DNA of 64,000 nt from Roseovarius sp. MMSF_3359 (GTDB lineage Bacteria; Pseudomonadota; Alphaproteobacteria; Rhodobacterales; Rhodobacteraceae): assembly GCF_030733385.1 (NCBI RefSeq), contig NZ_JASHJC010000003.1, forward strand, positions 340,712 to 404,711. Direction: 5' to 3'. Position 1 is the first letter of the stretch; each line of letters begins with the position of its first letter. The notes under the pieces are model-generated. The model was given only the letters and a program-made list of their open reading frames with translations, was not told where the DNA came from and did not search any database. Both the position numbers and the translations under genes were made by a program. Of the stretch, positions 8,419-18,547 are shown one piece after another.

Positions 8419-9233
8419 TTAATCCACAGTCATCGGGTGCAGACGCAGGAATTGCAAAATCTCCGCACCGACGGCCCCGGCATGGGTAAGCGGCGCCATA
8501 TGCCCCGCGCCCGCGATAATCGCGCGGGTCGCATCGGCAAGGCGCCATTCCAATCCCTGACAAATCGCACTGATGATCGGCGGGGACGCGGTGCCTTCTA
8601 CAAGGAGCACCGGCATCGAGACGCGCGACAGCCGTTCGGGATCAAGCATGTTCGCGGCATCATCAATGATTGCCGGGGCAGTTGCAGCAATCAGGGGCAT
8701 CTGTGCGGCGAGCCGCCTTTGTTGTGCCGCGCCCTTCGCCGCATAGGAGATGCCACCGCCCCAGATATCCGTGAAAGCACGGGCGGCCTCGGCGTGATCT
8801 CCGCGGCGCATGGCGGCGTCGAACCCTTCCGTGCGCCGGGCATGGGCCTCGGACGCGTCAGGTTGATCTGCGTTCGCCACCGCGAAGAAGACCGGCTCGA
8901 TCAGGGTCAGGCTGCGCACAAGCTCCGGCCGCTCCACCGCAAGGCGACCGTCGCCCCGAAGGAATGACCGATCACATCCGCAGGACCATCGAGGAAACCT
9001 GCGGCGATCTCGGCGGTGACGCCCTGGATTTCACCACGCGCGTCCCACTCATCGCTGCGCCCATGGCCGGGCATGTCGAAAGCCGTCATAGTCAGCGCGC
9101 CGGACAGCACCCGCGCCAAACCGCCCCATGCCTCGCAAGACGCAAGCGAGCAGTGGATCATCAGCGCCTCGCGCGGTCCCTGGCCATATGTTGTCCAATA
9201 GGTCCCAAACCCCGCCCGGGGCGCCTTGGGCAT
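8419..9233 (-). pseudogene. alpha/beta hydrolase broken by a frameshift
   Basis: Two overlapping leftward frames together make one hydrolase. The N-terminal frame (from ATG at 9233) runs through AFDMPGHGRSDEW and the nucleophile elbow GHSFGATVALR, then goes out of frame into WSGRSLCAA. The C-terminal frame resumes with VERPELVRSLTLIEP and continues to the probable catalytic aspartate (LLVEG) and histidine (AGAGHMAPLTHAG) region, ending at 8419. The break lies at about 8937-8945, where the normal family text would be close to ALRLAVERPE. Either the gene is inactive or there is a sequence error at that point. It starts 4 bases after the stop of the upstream DsbA-like isomerase gene. Confidence 0.75.
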
Positions 9234-9237
9234 AAGG

Positions 9238-9837
9238 TTACAAATCCCCGGCCAGATGCGCGTCGAGGTCGTCAAGCCGGTCCTGCCCCCAGAAGAGCTG
9301 ACCGGTATCGACCACGTAGAACGGCGCCCCGAAGACGCCCGCATTGACCGCATCCTCCAGGTTGGCGGCATAGGTTTCAGCCCCGGCAAGAAGGCCGCTA
9401 TCGGCAAGGCCCGCGTCAAATCCCGCCGCGTCTAGACACGCCCGGATCACCGCATCATCGGCAATGTCACGGTCCTCGGCCCAAAGCGCACGCAGCACGG
9501 AATGCGCAAGCTGCCCGACATCCCCGCCCCCGGCACTCTGCGCCGCGATGATGGCATAGGAGGACGGCGCGGGATTGGGCGGCCAGAAGGCCGGCTTCAC
9601 ATTGATCGGCATGTTCAGCCGTTTCGCCTGCCGCGCCATGTCCTGCGCCCGGTAGGCCTGCCGATTGGCGTGCCGTTCGGCCAGCGGTTGCCCGCCCGTC
9701 CGGGCAAAAAGCGCCATGATGTCGAGCGGTTTGTAGGTGACCGTCGCCCCATGCCGCGCAGCAATCTCTTCGAGCCGCGTGCCTGCCATGTAGGCAGAGG
9801 GTGACAGAGTCGAAAAATAATAGTCGATATGTGCCAA
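9238..9837 (-). CDS. 2-hydroxychromene-2-carboxylate isomerase-like DsbA-family protein
   Basis: The product (199 residues) fits the kappa-GST/HCCA isomerase family: N-terminal [14 protein letters not shown] with the catalytic Ser region, the mid segment [11 protein letters not shown], and the late [21 protein letters not shown] motif. The best start is a TTG at 9837 giving LAHIDYYF, with GGAG about 9 bases upstream. An ATG at 9861 gives eight extra residues. The family uses glutathione to isomerise a naphthalene-pathway intermediate, but many relatives act on unknown substrates. It forms an operon with the broken hydrolase. Confidence 0.85.
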   Translation of the reverse strand: MAHIDYYFSTLSPSAYMAGTRLEEIAARHGATVTYKPLDIMALFARTGGQPLAERHANRQAYRAQDMARQAKRLNMPINVKPAFWPPNPAPSSYAIIAAQSAGGGDVGQLAHSVLRALWAEDRDIADDAVIRACLDAAGFDAGLADSGLLAGAETYAANLEDAVNAGVFGAPFYVVDTGQLFWGQDRLDDLDAHLAGDL

Positions 9838-9942
9838 ATTTCCCGTCTCCGCCCTTTGCATAGCTTTGCCAGACAGTATGCGCATGTTAAGCGGAGTCAA
9901 CGTCATGATTCTGTCATCAAGACCACCTTGGGGAAGCCAAAC

Positions 9943-10962
9943 ATGCCAGCCAGACCAGAGCCGAAACTCATCTCGGGCAATGCTAACATGCCGCTTGCGA
10001 CTGCCATCGCGCGGCGGATGTCGATGCACCGGGGCTCCACCGTGGGCCTTTGCGACACGCGGGTTGAGCGGTTCAACGACGGCGAGATATTTGTCGAGGT
10101 CTACGAGAACGTGCGTGGCGAGGATATGTTCATCATCCAGCCGACCTCGAACCCGGCCAATGACAACCTGATGGAGCTTCTGATCATGGCCGATGCGCTC
10201 CGGCGCTCCTCGGCGCAGCGCATCACCGCGGTGATCCCCTATTTCGGTTATGCGCGGCAGGACCGCCGCTCCCGTGCGCGGACGCCGATCTCGGCCAAAC
10301 TGGTGGCCAACATGCTGGTTGGCGCGGGGATCGAGCGGGTGCTGACCATGGATCTGCACGCGACGCAGATCCAGGGTTTCTTCGACATTCCCGTCGATAA
10401 CCTCTACGCCTCACCGGTTTTTGCCCTCGACATCATGAAGGAATTCAAGGGCAAGATGGGCGATATCATGATCGTCTCGCCCGATGTGGGCGGTGTGGGT
10501 CGCGCGCGCGAGTTGGCCAAACGGATCAACGCGCCGCTCGCCATCGTCGACAAGCGCCGCGAAAAGCCCGGCGAAGTGGCCGAGATGACCGTCATCGGCG
10601 ACGTCAAGGGCAAGAAATGCCTGATCGTCGACGATATTGTCGACACGGCCGGCACGCTCTGCAAGGCTGCCGAGGTGCTGATGGATAACGGCGCTGCCGA
10701 GGTACATTCCTACATCACCCACGGCGTCATGTCCGGCCCCGCCGTGGACCGCGTGACCAAATCGGTGATGAAATCGCTGGTCCTGACCGACACGATCGCC
10801 GCACGCGACGCCGTGGCCGCAGCCAAGAACATCCGCATCGTGCCGACGGCACCGGTCTTTGCCCAGGCAATCCTCAATATCTGGAACGGGACGTCGGTAT
10901 CATCGCTTTTCGACACCGAAACACTCGGCCCGATCTACGAAGGTTTGTACGCGGCGGAGTGA
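9943..10962 (+). CDS. prs: ribose-phosphate pyrophosphokinase
   Basis: The 339-residue enzyme makes PRPP from ribose 5-phosphate and ATP for nucleotide and histidine synthesis. Landmarks are the flexible-loop RYAR-type segment [17 protein letters not shown], the metal site [13 protein letters not shown], the KRR segment VDKRREKPG and the PRPP loop [10 protein letters not shown]. The start at 9943 gives [15 protein letters not shown], matching the usual N terminus; the frame is open further upstream but that region overlaps the divergent isomerase gene start. Confidence 0.96.
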   Translation: MPARPEPKLISGNANMPLATAIARRMSMHRGSTVGLCDTRVERFNDGEIFVEVYENVRGEDMFIIQPTSNPANDNLMELLIMADALRRSSAQRITAVIPYFGYARQDRRSRARTPISAKLVANMLVGAGIERVLTMDLHATQIQGFFDIPVDNLYASPVFALDIMKEFKGKMGDIMIVSPDVGGVGRARELAKRINAPLAIVDKRREKPGEVAEMTVIGDVKGKKCLIVDDIVDTAGTLCKAAEVLMDNGAAEVHSYITHGVMSGPAVDRVTKSVMKSLVLTDTIAARDAVAAAKNIRIVPTAPVFAQAILNIWNGTSVSSLFDTETLGPIYEGLYAAE

Positions 10963-11029
10963 CCTCGACCCGCACGGCAAGGCGTCTTGCGTTGGCTGCG
11001 GCCCAAAAGTTTTGTCGACGGCCTCGGCT

Positions 11030-11473
11030 TCAACGTGTGCGCTTGATTTTCCCTGTCATTTTCAAGCCATCGCGAATGTTCATACCCATCATGGTCAGGT
11101 TCGCTGCACCGGCGACAAGTTCGACCGCCTGGACGGTGTAGAACACCGCATCAAACTCACCCGCGGCTGCTTTGCCCGCCAGGAACCAGGCGGCAGGTAC
11201 CAGGATCAGCAAGCCGTTCACCGCGATGATCGGCATGCGTTTTTTCTTGGCTCTCGTCAGCGCATCCTTGCGCCTCCGACCCATTGCCATGCCCGATCCA
11301 CCAACGATCGCCATGGCGGGGATCAGGATGAACATGCCCTTCAAGATCAATGCTTTGACCGCGGCAATTGTCTCGTGACTAGCAAACAGCTCGGTGATGG
11401 CCGTGGATGTCCAGAAGAGAAAGATCATCAGGAAGCCGATGCCGCCTGCGATTGCGTGAATGCGTTTTTTCAT
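11030..11473 (-). CDS. small integral membrane protein, unknown
   Basis: A 147-residue protein with about four hydrophobic segments: near residues 7-27, a segment ending FILIPAMAIVGGSGMAMG, one around IIAVNGLLILVPAAWFLAG, and YTVQAVELVAGAANLTMMGM. A basic stretch (GRRRKDALTRAKKKR) separates the second and third. The ATG at 11473 is preceded by GGAGG, so the longer frame is rejected. It lies 38 bases downstream of a monooxygenase-fold gene and both face away from a MarR gene, so it is probably under that regulator. I do not recognise a family function. Confidence 0.75.
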   Translation of the reverse strand: MKKRIHAIAGGIGFLMIFLFWTSTAITELFASHETIAAVKALILKGMFILIPAMAIVGGSGMAMGRRRKDALTRAKKKRMPIIAVNGLLILVPAAWFLAGKAAAGEFDAVFYTVQAVELVAGAANLTMMGMNIRDGLKMTGKIKRTR

Positions 11474-11511
11474 CGCTCTGTCCTCCAGTGCCGTATTTGC
11501 GGAGAGATGCC

Positions 11512-11880
11512 TCAAGCCGTGCAGCAGTTCGAGACGGCAATCTTCTCGAAAAGATGCGGTGCGGTGACGGCGCTGGATGGGTAGTGGCTCAGCGCCTTTT
11601 CAAACGCCGGGTTGGAAAACGCCGCGCGGAAATCGGCGACCGTATCCCAGATGGCGTAGTTCAGGTACATGCCACCATCGCCGATGGCCTTGTGCATCTG
11701 CGTGCTGATGTAACCCGGCTGTTTCTTCATCCAGAGCGCGTCTTCTTTCCACGCCGCGATCAGGGCGTCGTGATCCGCGGGATCAATCGTGAAAAGGTTG
11801 ACCAGGACAACCGGGCCAGCGTCGATGCCCAGTTGCTGCTCTATTGGAAAGTCTGGATCGAGGGGCTTGAAGTTGACCAT
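11512..11880 (-). CDS. antibiotic biosynthesis monooxygenase (ABM) domain protein
   Basis: The 122-residue protein has the ferredoxin-like ABM pattern: VVLVNLFTIDPADHDALIAAW, then PGYISTQMHKAIGD, and NYAIWDTVADFRAAF. This fold covers small cofactor-free monooxygenases and haem-degrading or stress-related enzymes. Its C terminus ends in an unusual Cys-Cys pair (NCCTA). The gene is the first of a two-gene unit diverging from a MarR gene with a clear palindromic site between them, so it probably answers to a small molecule sensed by that regulator. Confidence 0.82.
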   Translation of the reverse strand: MVNFKPLDPDFPIEQQLGIDAGPVVLVNLFTIDPADHDALIAAWKEDALWMKKQPGYISTQMHKAIGDGGMYLNYAIWDTVADFRAAFSNPAFEKALSHYPSSAVTAPHLFEKIAVSNCCTA

Positions 11881-11909
11881 CTGTCTTACTCCGTGAGTGG
11901 TGATTTAAT

Positions 11910-11964
11910 TTGGTGTCATGTTGTCAATTTCATCTCACTAACTAATTTGACAACACGTTGTCAA
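11910..11964. promoter_or_regulatory. two MarR-type operator sites
   Basis: In the gap between the ABM gene (leftward) and the marR gene (rightward) there is an 18-base palindrome at 11947-11964: TTGACAAC and GTTGTCAA around a 2-base centre. A second site with the same 18-base geometry, one arm perfect (GTTGTCAA at 11920-11927) and the other degenerate, lies at 11910-11927, centre to centre 37 bases away. The perfect site sits immediately upstream of the marR start at 11982, so binding would repress both genes. Confidence 0.65.
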
Positions 11965-11981
11965 TACCGTAAACCATCGAC

Positions 11982-12464
11982 ATGAAAAATGAGCATTGGA
12001 CAAAGTCCGGGGAGGCGGTGACAGCGTTGATACTGGACGTTTTCCGCCTGAATGGTCGTTTGCAACTTGCCGGTGACCGGCTGGTCGCTGATCTCGGGTT
12101 GACCAGCGCGCGCTGGCAAGTCCTTGGCGCCATCGCCTATGCAGCCCATCCGGAATCTGTTGCCTGGCATGCCCGCACGATGGGTGTTCATCGCCAGGGG
12201 GTTCAACGCATTGTCAACGAGATGGAAAAGGAAGGAATCGTCGAATTCCAACCGAACCCGCATCACAAAAGAGCCCATCTCGTGGTGCTCACATCAAAGG
12301 GTCAGGAGCTCTTCGAAGCCGCAATCGCTTTGCAGGTTCCTTGGGTGAACGATCTCTCGGAAGGGCTGTCACCAGATGACATCGCAATCACCCAAGACGT
12401 TATCGCCCTTTTGAAAAACCGCCTCGAGGCCGCGTCGAATTCCCAAAAGGATGGCGCGCGCTAA
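11982..12464 (+). CDS. MarR-family transcriptional regulator
   Basis: The 160-residue protein has the MarR winged-helix layout: helix segment TSARWQVLGAIAYA, recognition region ARTMGVHRQGVQRIVNEMEKEG, wing NPHHKRAHLVVLTSKG, and flanking dimerisation helices. It diverges from the ABM/membrane protein pair across a gap with an 18-base palindrome, which is most likely its own operator. It probably represses itself and that pair until a ligand binds. The ligand cannot be told from sequence. Confidence 0.9.
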   Translation: MKNEHWTKSGEAVTALILDVFRLNGRLQLAGDRLVADLGLTSARWQVLGAIAYAAHPESVAWHARTMGVHRQGVQRIVNEMEKEGIVEFQPNPHHKRAHLVVLTSKGQELFEAAIALQVPWVNDLSEGLSPDDIAITQDVIALLKNRLEAASNSQKDGAR

Positions 12465-12622
12465 CGTAGATCTTCCGTCGGATCCCGACTTTTGGCACGT
12501 GGGGCAGACAACAGGCATGCCCTCATCTCTTGCCGTCAATTGTCACGAACCGGGTGGAAGCCCGGCGCGCTTCATGGCACACCTGAAATCAGGAAAACCG
12601 CAAGACCCGGGGGCGCGTGCGC

Positions 12623-15427
12623 ATGACCACTCAATTCGGCAAGGGATGCCATCTGCATCTGATCGACGGCTCGGCCTTCATCTTCCGCGCCTATCACGCG
12701 CTGCCGCCGCTCACCCGCAAATCCGACGGGTTGCCCATCGGCGCAGTTTCCGGCTTTTGCAACATGTTGCAGAAATACGTGGCCGATAACGCCGGGCCGG
12801 ACGCGCCGACCCATGTGGCTGTGATCTTCGACAAGGGCAGCCACACGTTCCGCAACGACCTCTACCCCGAGTACAAAGCCAATCGCGAGGCGATGCCCGA
12901 AGACCTGCGCCCGCAGATCCCGCTGACCCGCACCGCAACGGAAGCCTTCAATATCGCCTGCAAGGAGATCGAAGGGTTCGAGGCCGATGACATCATCGCC
13001 ACACTGGCGGTGCAGGCGCGTGATGCAGGCGGGCGCGTGACGATCATCAGCAGCGACAAGGACCTGATGCAGCTTGTGGGCGGCGGTGTCGAAATGCTCG
13101 ATGCGATGAAGAACAAACGCATCGACGTGGAAGGTGTCGAAGAGAAATTCGGCGTTGGGCCCGACCGCGTGGTCGATGTACAGGCGCTCGCCGGTGACAG
13201 CGTTGACAACGTCCCCGGTGCGCCCGGGATCGGGATCAAGACGGCCGCACTTCTCATCAATGAATATGGCGATCTGGAAACCCTTCTGGACCGCGCCGGG
13301 GAGATCAAGCAACCCAAGCGCCGCGAGACGCTGATTGAAAAGCGCGAACAGATCGAACTAAGCAAGAAACTGGTTCAGCTTGACGAAAACACGCCGCTCG
13401 ATTTCACGCTGGACGACCTTGAGGTCCGCGACCCAGAATCCGATAAACTTCTGGAATTCCTTGCAGAAATGGAATTTCGCACGCTTTCGAAACGTGTGGC
13501 GGACGCGCTTGGAGCGGAACCGCCGGTGATCGCGGATGCGCCCGCCCCCGAGGCCGAAGAAAGCGCCCCGGAATGGCCCGCCATCGACCCCAAGGCCTAT
13601 GAACGGGTGGCGGACATGGCGGCGCTGCAAGTCTGGATCGACCGTATCGAGGCACGCGGCTACGTGGCCGTGGACACCGAGACCACGTCGCTCAACGAGA
13701 TGCAGGCGGAACTGGTCGGGATTTGCCTGTCGGTCGAACCCGGCGAGGCCTGTTACATCCCGCTCATCCACAAGGAGGGCAAGGGCGGCGATGACCTGTT
13801 TGCCGATGATAAGCTGGCCGACGGACAATTGAACACCGAAGAGGTGCTGACCGCCCTCAAACCGGTTTTCGAGGATGAGGCGATCCTCAAGATCGGGCAG
13901 AACATGAAGTATGACGCCAAGATATTCGCCCGCTACGGCGTGGATATTGCGCCCATCGACGACACGATGCTCATGTCTTACGCGCTCAACGCCGGCACCC
14001 ATAATCACGGCATGGACACCCTGGCCGAACGTTACCTGTCGCACACGCCGATCCCGATCAAATCGCTTCTGGGTACCGGCAAATCCGCCATCACCTTCGA
14101 TCGGGTGCCGATTGACGAGGCGGTGAAATACGCCGCCGAAGACGCGGACATCACCCTGCGGCTTTGGCACATCTTCAAGCCGCAACTGCACCGCACACAG
14201 GTCACCACGGTCTATGAAACCCTCGAACGCCCGCTGGTGCCGGTCCTGTCGCAGATGGAGATGAACGGCATCAAAGTCGACCGCGAGGTGCTGAGCCGCA
14301 TGTCCAACGCCTTCGCCCAGAAGATGGCCGGGCTGGAGGCGGAGATCCACGAACTGGCGGGACGCGAATTCAACGTGGGCTCACCCAAGCAACTGGGTGA
14401 GATCCTGTTCGACGAAATGGGGATCGAAGGCGGCAAGAAGGGCAAGACCGGCGCCTATGCCACCGGCGCTGACGTGCTCGAAGATCTGGCGACGGAACAT
14501 GACCTGCCCGCCCGCGTGCTCGACTGGCGGCAGCTTTCCAAGCTCAAATCCACCTACACCGATGCGTTGCAGGACCATATCGACCGCGACACCGGCCGCG
14601 TGCACACCTCTTATGTGCAAACCGGCGCCTCGACGGGGCGGCTTGCCTCGACCGATCCGAACCTGCAAAACATCCCCGTACGCACCGAAGAGGGCCGACG
14701 CATCCGCGAGGCGTTTATTGCGACCCCTGGTAACACCTTGCTCTCACTTGATTATTCCCAGATTGAATTACGTATCCTCGCGCATATTGCCGACATTCCG
14801 GCGCTGAAACAGGCCTTTGCCGACGGGCTCGACATTCACGCCATGACCGCCAGCGAGATGTTCGATGTGCCGCTCGACGAGATGACGCCGGAGGTGCGCC
14901 GCCGCGCCAAGGCGATCAATTTCGGCGTGATCTACGGCATCTCGGGCTTTGGCCTTGCGCGCAACCTGCGCATCCCCCGCTCCGAGGCGCAAGGGTTCAT
15001 CGACCGCTATTTCGAACGCTTCCCTGGCATCCGGGCCTATATGGACGACACGGTGAAGTTCGCCAAGGAACACGGGTTCGTACAGACGCTCTTTGGTCGC
15101 AAGATCCACACGCCCGAGATTAACGCCAAGGGCCCCCATGCGGGGTTCGCTCGCCGCGCCGCGATCAATGCGCCGATCCAGGGAACCGCCGCCGATATCA
15201 TCCGCCGCGCCATGATCCGCATGCCCGCGGCCATCGACGGGCTGCCCTGCAGGATGCTGTTGCAAGTCCATGACGAATTGCTCTTCGAGGTCGAAGAGAG
15301 CGCCGCCGAGGACGTGATCAAAACCGCCCGTGACGTGATGGAAAACGCGGCCAATCCGGCGGTGCACCTGGACGTGCCGCTAACCGTGGATGCGGGCAAG
15401 GGCATGAACTGGGCCGAAGCGCATTAA
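12623..15427 (+). CDS. polA: DNA polymerase I
   Basis: The 934-residue enzyme has all three PolA domains. The 5'-3' exonuclease comes first ([17 protein letters not shown], and [18 protein letters not shown]). The proofreading domain is intact, with Asp351 and Glu353 in [17 protein letters not shown] and [12 protein letters not shown]. The polymerase domain has motif [14 protein letters not shown] (Asp710), the O-helix [14 protein letters not shown] and motif [10 protein letters not shown] (His883, Asp884). The ATG at 12623 is used; a GTG at 12617 would add two residues. It acts in Okazaki fragment processing and repair. Confidence 0.97.
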   Translation: MTTQFGKGCHLHLIDGSAFIFRAYHALPPLTRKSDGLPIGAVSGFCNMLQKYVADNAGPDAPTHVAVIFDKGSHTFRNDLYPEYKANREAMPEDLRPQIPLTRTATEAFNIACKEIEGFEADDIIATLAVQARDAGGRVTIISSDKDLMQLVGGGVEMLDAMKNKRIDVEGVEEKFGVGPDRVVDVQALAGDSVDNVPGAPGIGIKTAALLINEYGDLETLLDRAGEIKQPKRRETLIEKREQIELSKKLVQLDENTPLDFTLDDLEVRDPESDKLLEFLAEMEFRTLSKRVADALGAEPPVIADAPAPEAEESAPEWPAIDPKAYERVADMAALQVWIDRIEARGYVAVDTETTSLNEMQAELVGICLSVEPGEACYIPLIHKEGKGGDDLFADDKLADGQLNTEEVLTALKPVFEDEAILKIGQNMKYDAKIFARYGVDIAPIDDTMLMSYALNAGTHNHGMDTLAERYLSHTPIPIKSLLGTGKSAITFDRVPIDEAVKYAAEDADITLRLWHIFKPQLHRTQVTTVYETLERPLVPVLSQMEMNGIKVDREVLSRMSNAFAQKMAGLEAEIHELAGREFNVGSPKQLGEILFDEMGIEGGKKGKTGAYATGADVLEDLATEHDLPARVLDWRQLSKLKSTYTDALQDHIDRDTGRVHTSYVQTGASTGRLASTDPNLQNIPVRTEEGRRIREAFIATPGNTLLSLDYSQIELRILAHIADIPALKQAFADGLDIHAMTASEMFDVPLDEMTPEVRRRAKAINFGVIYGISGFGLARNLRIPRSEAQGFIDRYFERFPGIRAYMDDTVKFAKEHGFVQTLFGRKIHTPEINAKGPHAGFARRAAINAPIQGTAADIIRRAMIRMPAAIDGLPCRMLLQVHDELLFEVEESAAEDVIKTARDVMENAANPAVHLDVPLTVDAGKGMNWAEAH

Positions 15428-15555
15428 GGCGCCCCGACGGCCTGATCCCGAAGCCAACCGCCAGACTTGGTCCGGCTCAGGCCGACCCGCTCTGGCACTG
15501 TCCGGAAACCTGCGTTAAACGGGTCGCCAACGCGACACGCAAACATGGGCAAGAC

Positions 15556-17268
15556 ATGGCACGGCATCTCATCACCTCGGCCATTCCCTATATCAACGGG
15601 ATCAAACATCTGGGCAATCTGGTGGGCTCGCAGCTCCCGGCGGATCTCTATGCGCGGTACTTGCGCGGACGGGGGCACGAGGTGCTGTTTCTCTGCGCCA
15701 CCGATGAACATGGCACCCCCGCCGAGCTGGCCGCCGCCAAGGCCGACAAACCGGTTGCCGACTACTGCGCCGAGATGTGGGAGGTTCAGGACCGCCTTGG
15801 CAAGGGCTTCCGGCTCAGTTTTGATCATTTCGGCCGCTCGTCCAGCGCGCAGAACCGGGCGTTGACGCAGCATTTTGCCGGGCGACTGCATGATGCGGGC
15901 CTCATTCGTGAGGTCAGCGAGAAGCAAGTTTATTCAAACGCCGATGGCCGGTTCCTGCCGGACCGCTATATCGAGGGCACCTGCCCCAACTGCGGCTATG
16001 ACAAGGCGCGGGGCGACCAATGCGAAAACTGCACCAAGCAGCTTGATCCCACTGACCTGATCGAGCCGCGCAGCGCCGTTTCAGGGTCGACCGATTTGGA
16101 AGTGCGCGAAACCAAGCATCTTTACCTTTGTCAAAGCCAGATGCGCGACGATCTGAACGCCTGGATCGACAGCAAGGCCGACTGGCCGATCCTGACCACG
16201 TCGATTGCCAAGAAATGGCTGAATGACGGTGACGGGTTGCAGGATCGCGGCATCACCCGCGATCTCGATTGGGGTGTGCCCGTCAAGCGCGGCACAAAGG
16301 ATTGGCCGGGCATGGAGGACAAGGTGTTCTATGTCTGGTTCGATGCGCCCATCGAATACATCGCCTGCGCGCAGGAATGGCAGGATGCGGGCAAGGGCGT
16401 GGATTGGGAACGCTGGTGGCGTACCGACAAGGGGGCCGATGACGTGACCTATACCCAGTTCATGGGCAAGGATAACGTCCCCTTTCACACGCTGAGCTTT
16501 CCGTCGACCATTCTCGGATCGGGTGAGCCGTGGAAGCTCGTGGATTACATCAAGAGTTTCAATTACCTGAACTATGATGGCGGGCAGTTCTCGACCTCGC
16601 AGGGCCGCGGCATCTTCATGGATCACGCGCTTGAGATCCTGCCTGCCGACTACTGGCGCTGGTGGCTGCTGAGCCACGCGCCGGAGAGCAGTGACAGCGA
16701 ATTCACGTGGGAAAACTTCCAGACCAGCGTGAACAAGGATCTGGCCGACGTGCTGGGGAATTTCGTCAGCCGCGTGACCAAGTTCTGCCGGTCGAAATTT
16801 GGCGAGGAAATCCCTGAGGGCGGCAGCCATGGCCCGCAGGAAGAGGCATTGATCGCGGAACTGACCACCCGCATCCGCGCCTATGAAGGCCATATGGAAG
16901 CCATCGAAGTCCGCAAATCCGCCACCGAATTGCGCGCAATCTGGGTCGCCGGGAACGAGTACCTGCAATCCGCCGCGCCCTGGGCCACCTTCAAGGAAGA
17001 TCCGGAAAAAGCCGCGATGCAGATCCGCCTGGCGCTCAATCTCATCCGGCTTTACGCGGTGCTCAGCGCCCCCTTCATTCCGGATGCCTCCGCCGCGATG
17101 CTGAGCGCGATGCAAACCGATGATGATCGCTGGCCGGAGGATGTGACAGAGGCGCTCGACACTTTGTCGCCTGGTCACGCGTTCACAGTACCCGAGGTTC
17201 TTTTCGCCAAGATCACGGACGAGCAACGCGAAGAGTGGCAGGCAAAGTTCTCGGGCACCCGGACCTAA
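15556..17268 (+). CDS. metG: methionyl-tRNA synthetase
   Basis: The 570-residue class I synthetase charges tRNA-Met. The HIGH-type signature is HLGN (residues 18-21, after PYINGIK). A zinc knuckle reads [17 protein letters not shown]. The anticodon-binding helical domain follows. The second class I signature, KMSKS, is replaced by QFSTS at residues 344-348 in [15 protein letters not shown]. The rest of that loop is well conserved, so the enzyme is presumably active with a variant loop. It is a single gene 128 bases after polA. Confidence 0.95.
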   Translation: MARHLITSAIPYINGIKHLGNLVGSQLPADLYARYLRGRGHEVLFLCATDEHGTPAELAAAKADKPVADYCAEMWEVQDRLGKGFRLSFDHFGRSSSAQNRALTQHFAGRLHDAGLIREVSEKQVYSNADGRFLPDRYIEGTCPNCGYDKARGDQCENCTKQLDPTDLIEPRSAVSGSTDLEVRETKHLYLCQSQMRDDLNAWIDSKADWPILTTSIAKKWLNDGDGLQDRGITRDLDWGVPVKRGTKDWPGMEDKVFYVWFDAPIEYIACAQEWQDAGKGVDWERWWRTDKGADDVTYTQFMGKDNVPFHTLSFPSTILGSGEPWKLVDYIKSFNYLNYDGGQFSTSQGRGIFMDHALEILPADYWRWWLLSHAPESSDSEFTWENFQTSVNKDLADVLGNFVSRVTKFCRSKFGEEIPEGGSHGPQEEALIAELTTRIRAYEGHMEAIEVRKSATELRAIWVAGNEYLQSAAPWATFKEDPEKAAMQIRLALNLIRLYAVLSAPFIPDASAAMLSAMQTDDDRWPEDVTEALDTLSPGHAFTVPEVLFAKITDEQREEWQAKFSGTRT

Positions 17269-17349
17269 AGGGGATCGCCAAAGTTATTTGGAAGGGTGGC
17301 GTCTGAGGCGCATTCACCCAGTGCGCCATCAAGCATGCAGGGCGCGGCC

Positions 17350-18495
17350 TTACAGCACGAGATCCTCAATTGTTTTCGGATGGTCGGTCACGGCCTCATA
17401 ACCATCTTCGGTGATGATGAAACTGTCGCCCACCTGCGCGCGGAAGGTCTCGGTCGAGACTGAACCATCGACCGCAAGAACCATGCCCGGTTGCAGGATC
17501 GTCTTGTCGCCGGTCACCAGTTGCGGATGTTCGAGGAAACTGAACCCCGTCGCCCGCCCGCAACGGAAGGGATAGTCATACCCCGCCCCCTGGATGACCT
17601 CGGCATAGGCCGCATGCACAGACTCCGCCGTCACTCCGGGACGAAGCGCGTTGAGCGCAGCCGCCTGACTGGCCAGTGCCACTTCGTAGACCGCGGCCTG
17701 GCTTTCATCGGCAATCTCACCGATCCAGAACGTGCGGTCGAACCCGAGCTTGAACCGGTGAAAATTGGTCATGCCGCAGAAACAGAGGAACACCGGCTCG
17801 CCTCGGCGCATGATCCGGGTCGTGGCGCGGTGATGGGTCTTGGTGATCTCGGGGCCGGAGGCCATGATCTGCAGGAAATGCGTGTTGGGGGACATGTCTG
17901 CATCGTCGTAATGGGCCGACAAAAGCGCCGCCGCCTTGCGCGTGCCCGCCTGCGACGTGGCAATCGCCACCTCGAATTCCGGCACACCGTCGGCAATGGC
18001 CTCGCGCCCGGCCTGCATCATGGCCCCAGCGACCTGCCCCGCATGACGGGCCAATTGCAACTCTTCCGCGGTCTTGATCATCCGCATCTGGGCCAGGTGC
18101 GGCGTGACGCTGGCAATCGAAGCGGCATCGACGGATCGATCGACGAAGGCCCGCACCAGCGGGGGCATGTGATCGGGCTCGATCCCGATCCGGTTCGCAC
18201 GCTCCAGGACCGCAGGAAGCTCAGTGCGCCATTCATCGCCCGCCCCGTCATTCCAGGGCGCAATCCGGCCCACCCGCGCCGATGCCTCGGCCATCGTGAG
18301 GTCAATCGTCGGCGTGATCAGGAGCGTCTCGCCCTCTCTCGGGACCACGAGGATCGTCGGGCGGCCAAACTCCATATGCAGGTAGTTGTAATAGCCCGTC
18401 AGGTAATAGACGTTGTCATCATCGGTGATCAGCGCCACGTCCAGGCCCGCCTCGGCCAAACGCTGCTGCAACCGTCTTACCCTGTCTGCAAACAT
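17350..18495 (-). CDS. M24-family (creatinase/Xaa-Pro peptidase fold) protein lacking usual metal ligands
   Basis: The 381-residue protein has a creatinase-type N-terminal domain (DDDNVYYLTGYYNY, then MEFGRPTILVV) and a pita-bread C-terminal domain (IKTAEELQLARHAGQVAG, KLGFDRTFWIGE, then QPGMVLAVDGSV). The five metal ligands of M24 peptidases appear mostly replaced: the first Asp region reads LCFCG, the GHGIG histidine region reads GRATG, the first glutamate position reads VDGSV and the last reads QVGDSF. A His pair in ITKTHHRATT falls near where creatinase keeps its catalytic His. It may therefore be a metal-free amidinohydrolase-like enzyme, not a peptidase. That reading comes from motif comparison by memory. 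Confidence 0.82.
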   Translation of the reverse strand: MFADRVRRLQQRLAEAGLDVALITDDDNVYYLTGYYNYLHMEFGRPTILVVPREGETLLITPTIDLTMAEASARVGRIAPWNDGAGDEWRTELPAVLERANRIGIEPDHMPPLVRAFVDRSVDAASIASVTPHLAQMRMIKTAEELQLARHAGQVAGAMMQAGREAIADGVPEFEVAIATSQAGTRKAAALLSAHYDDADMSPNTHFLQIMASGPEITKTHHRATTRIMRRGEPVFLCFCGMTNFHRFKLGFDRTFWIGEIADESQAAVYEVALASQAAALNALRPGVTAESVHAAYAEVIQGAGYDYPFRCGRATGFSFLEHPQLVTGDKTILQPGMVLAVDGSVSTETFRAQVGDSFIITEDGYEAVTDHPKTIEDLVL

Positions 18496-18547
18496 CGCAT
18501 ACCCCCCTCTTTTTCAGGGCGGACGTTGGCACCGGTTGTGGGTTAAT

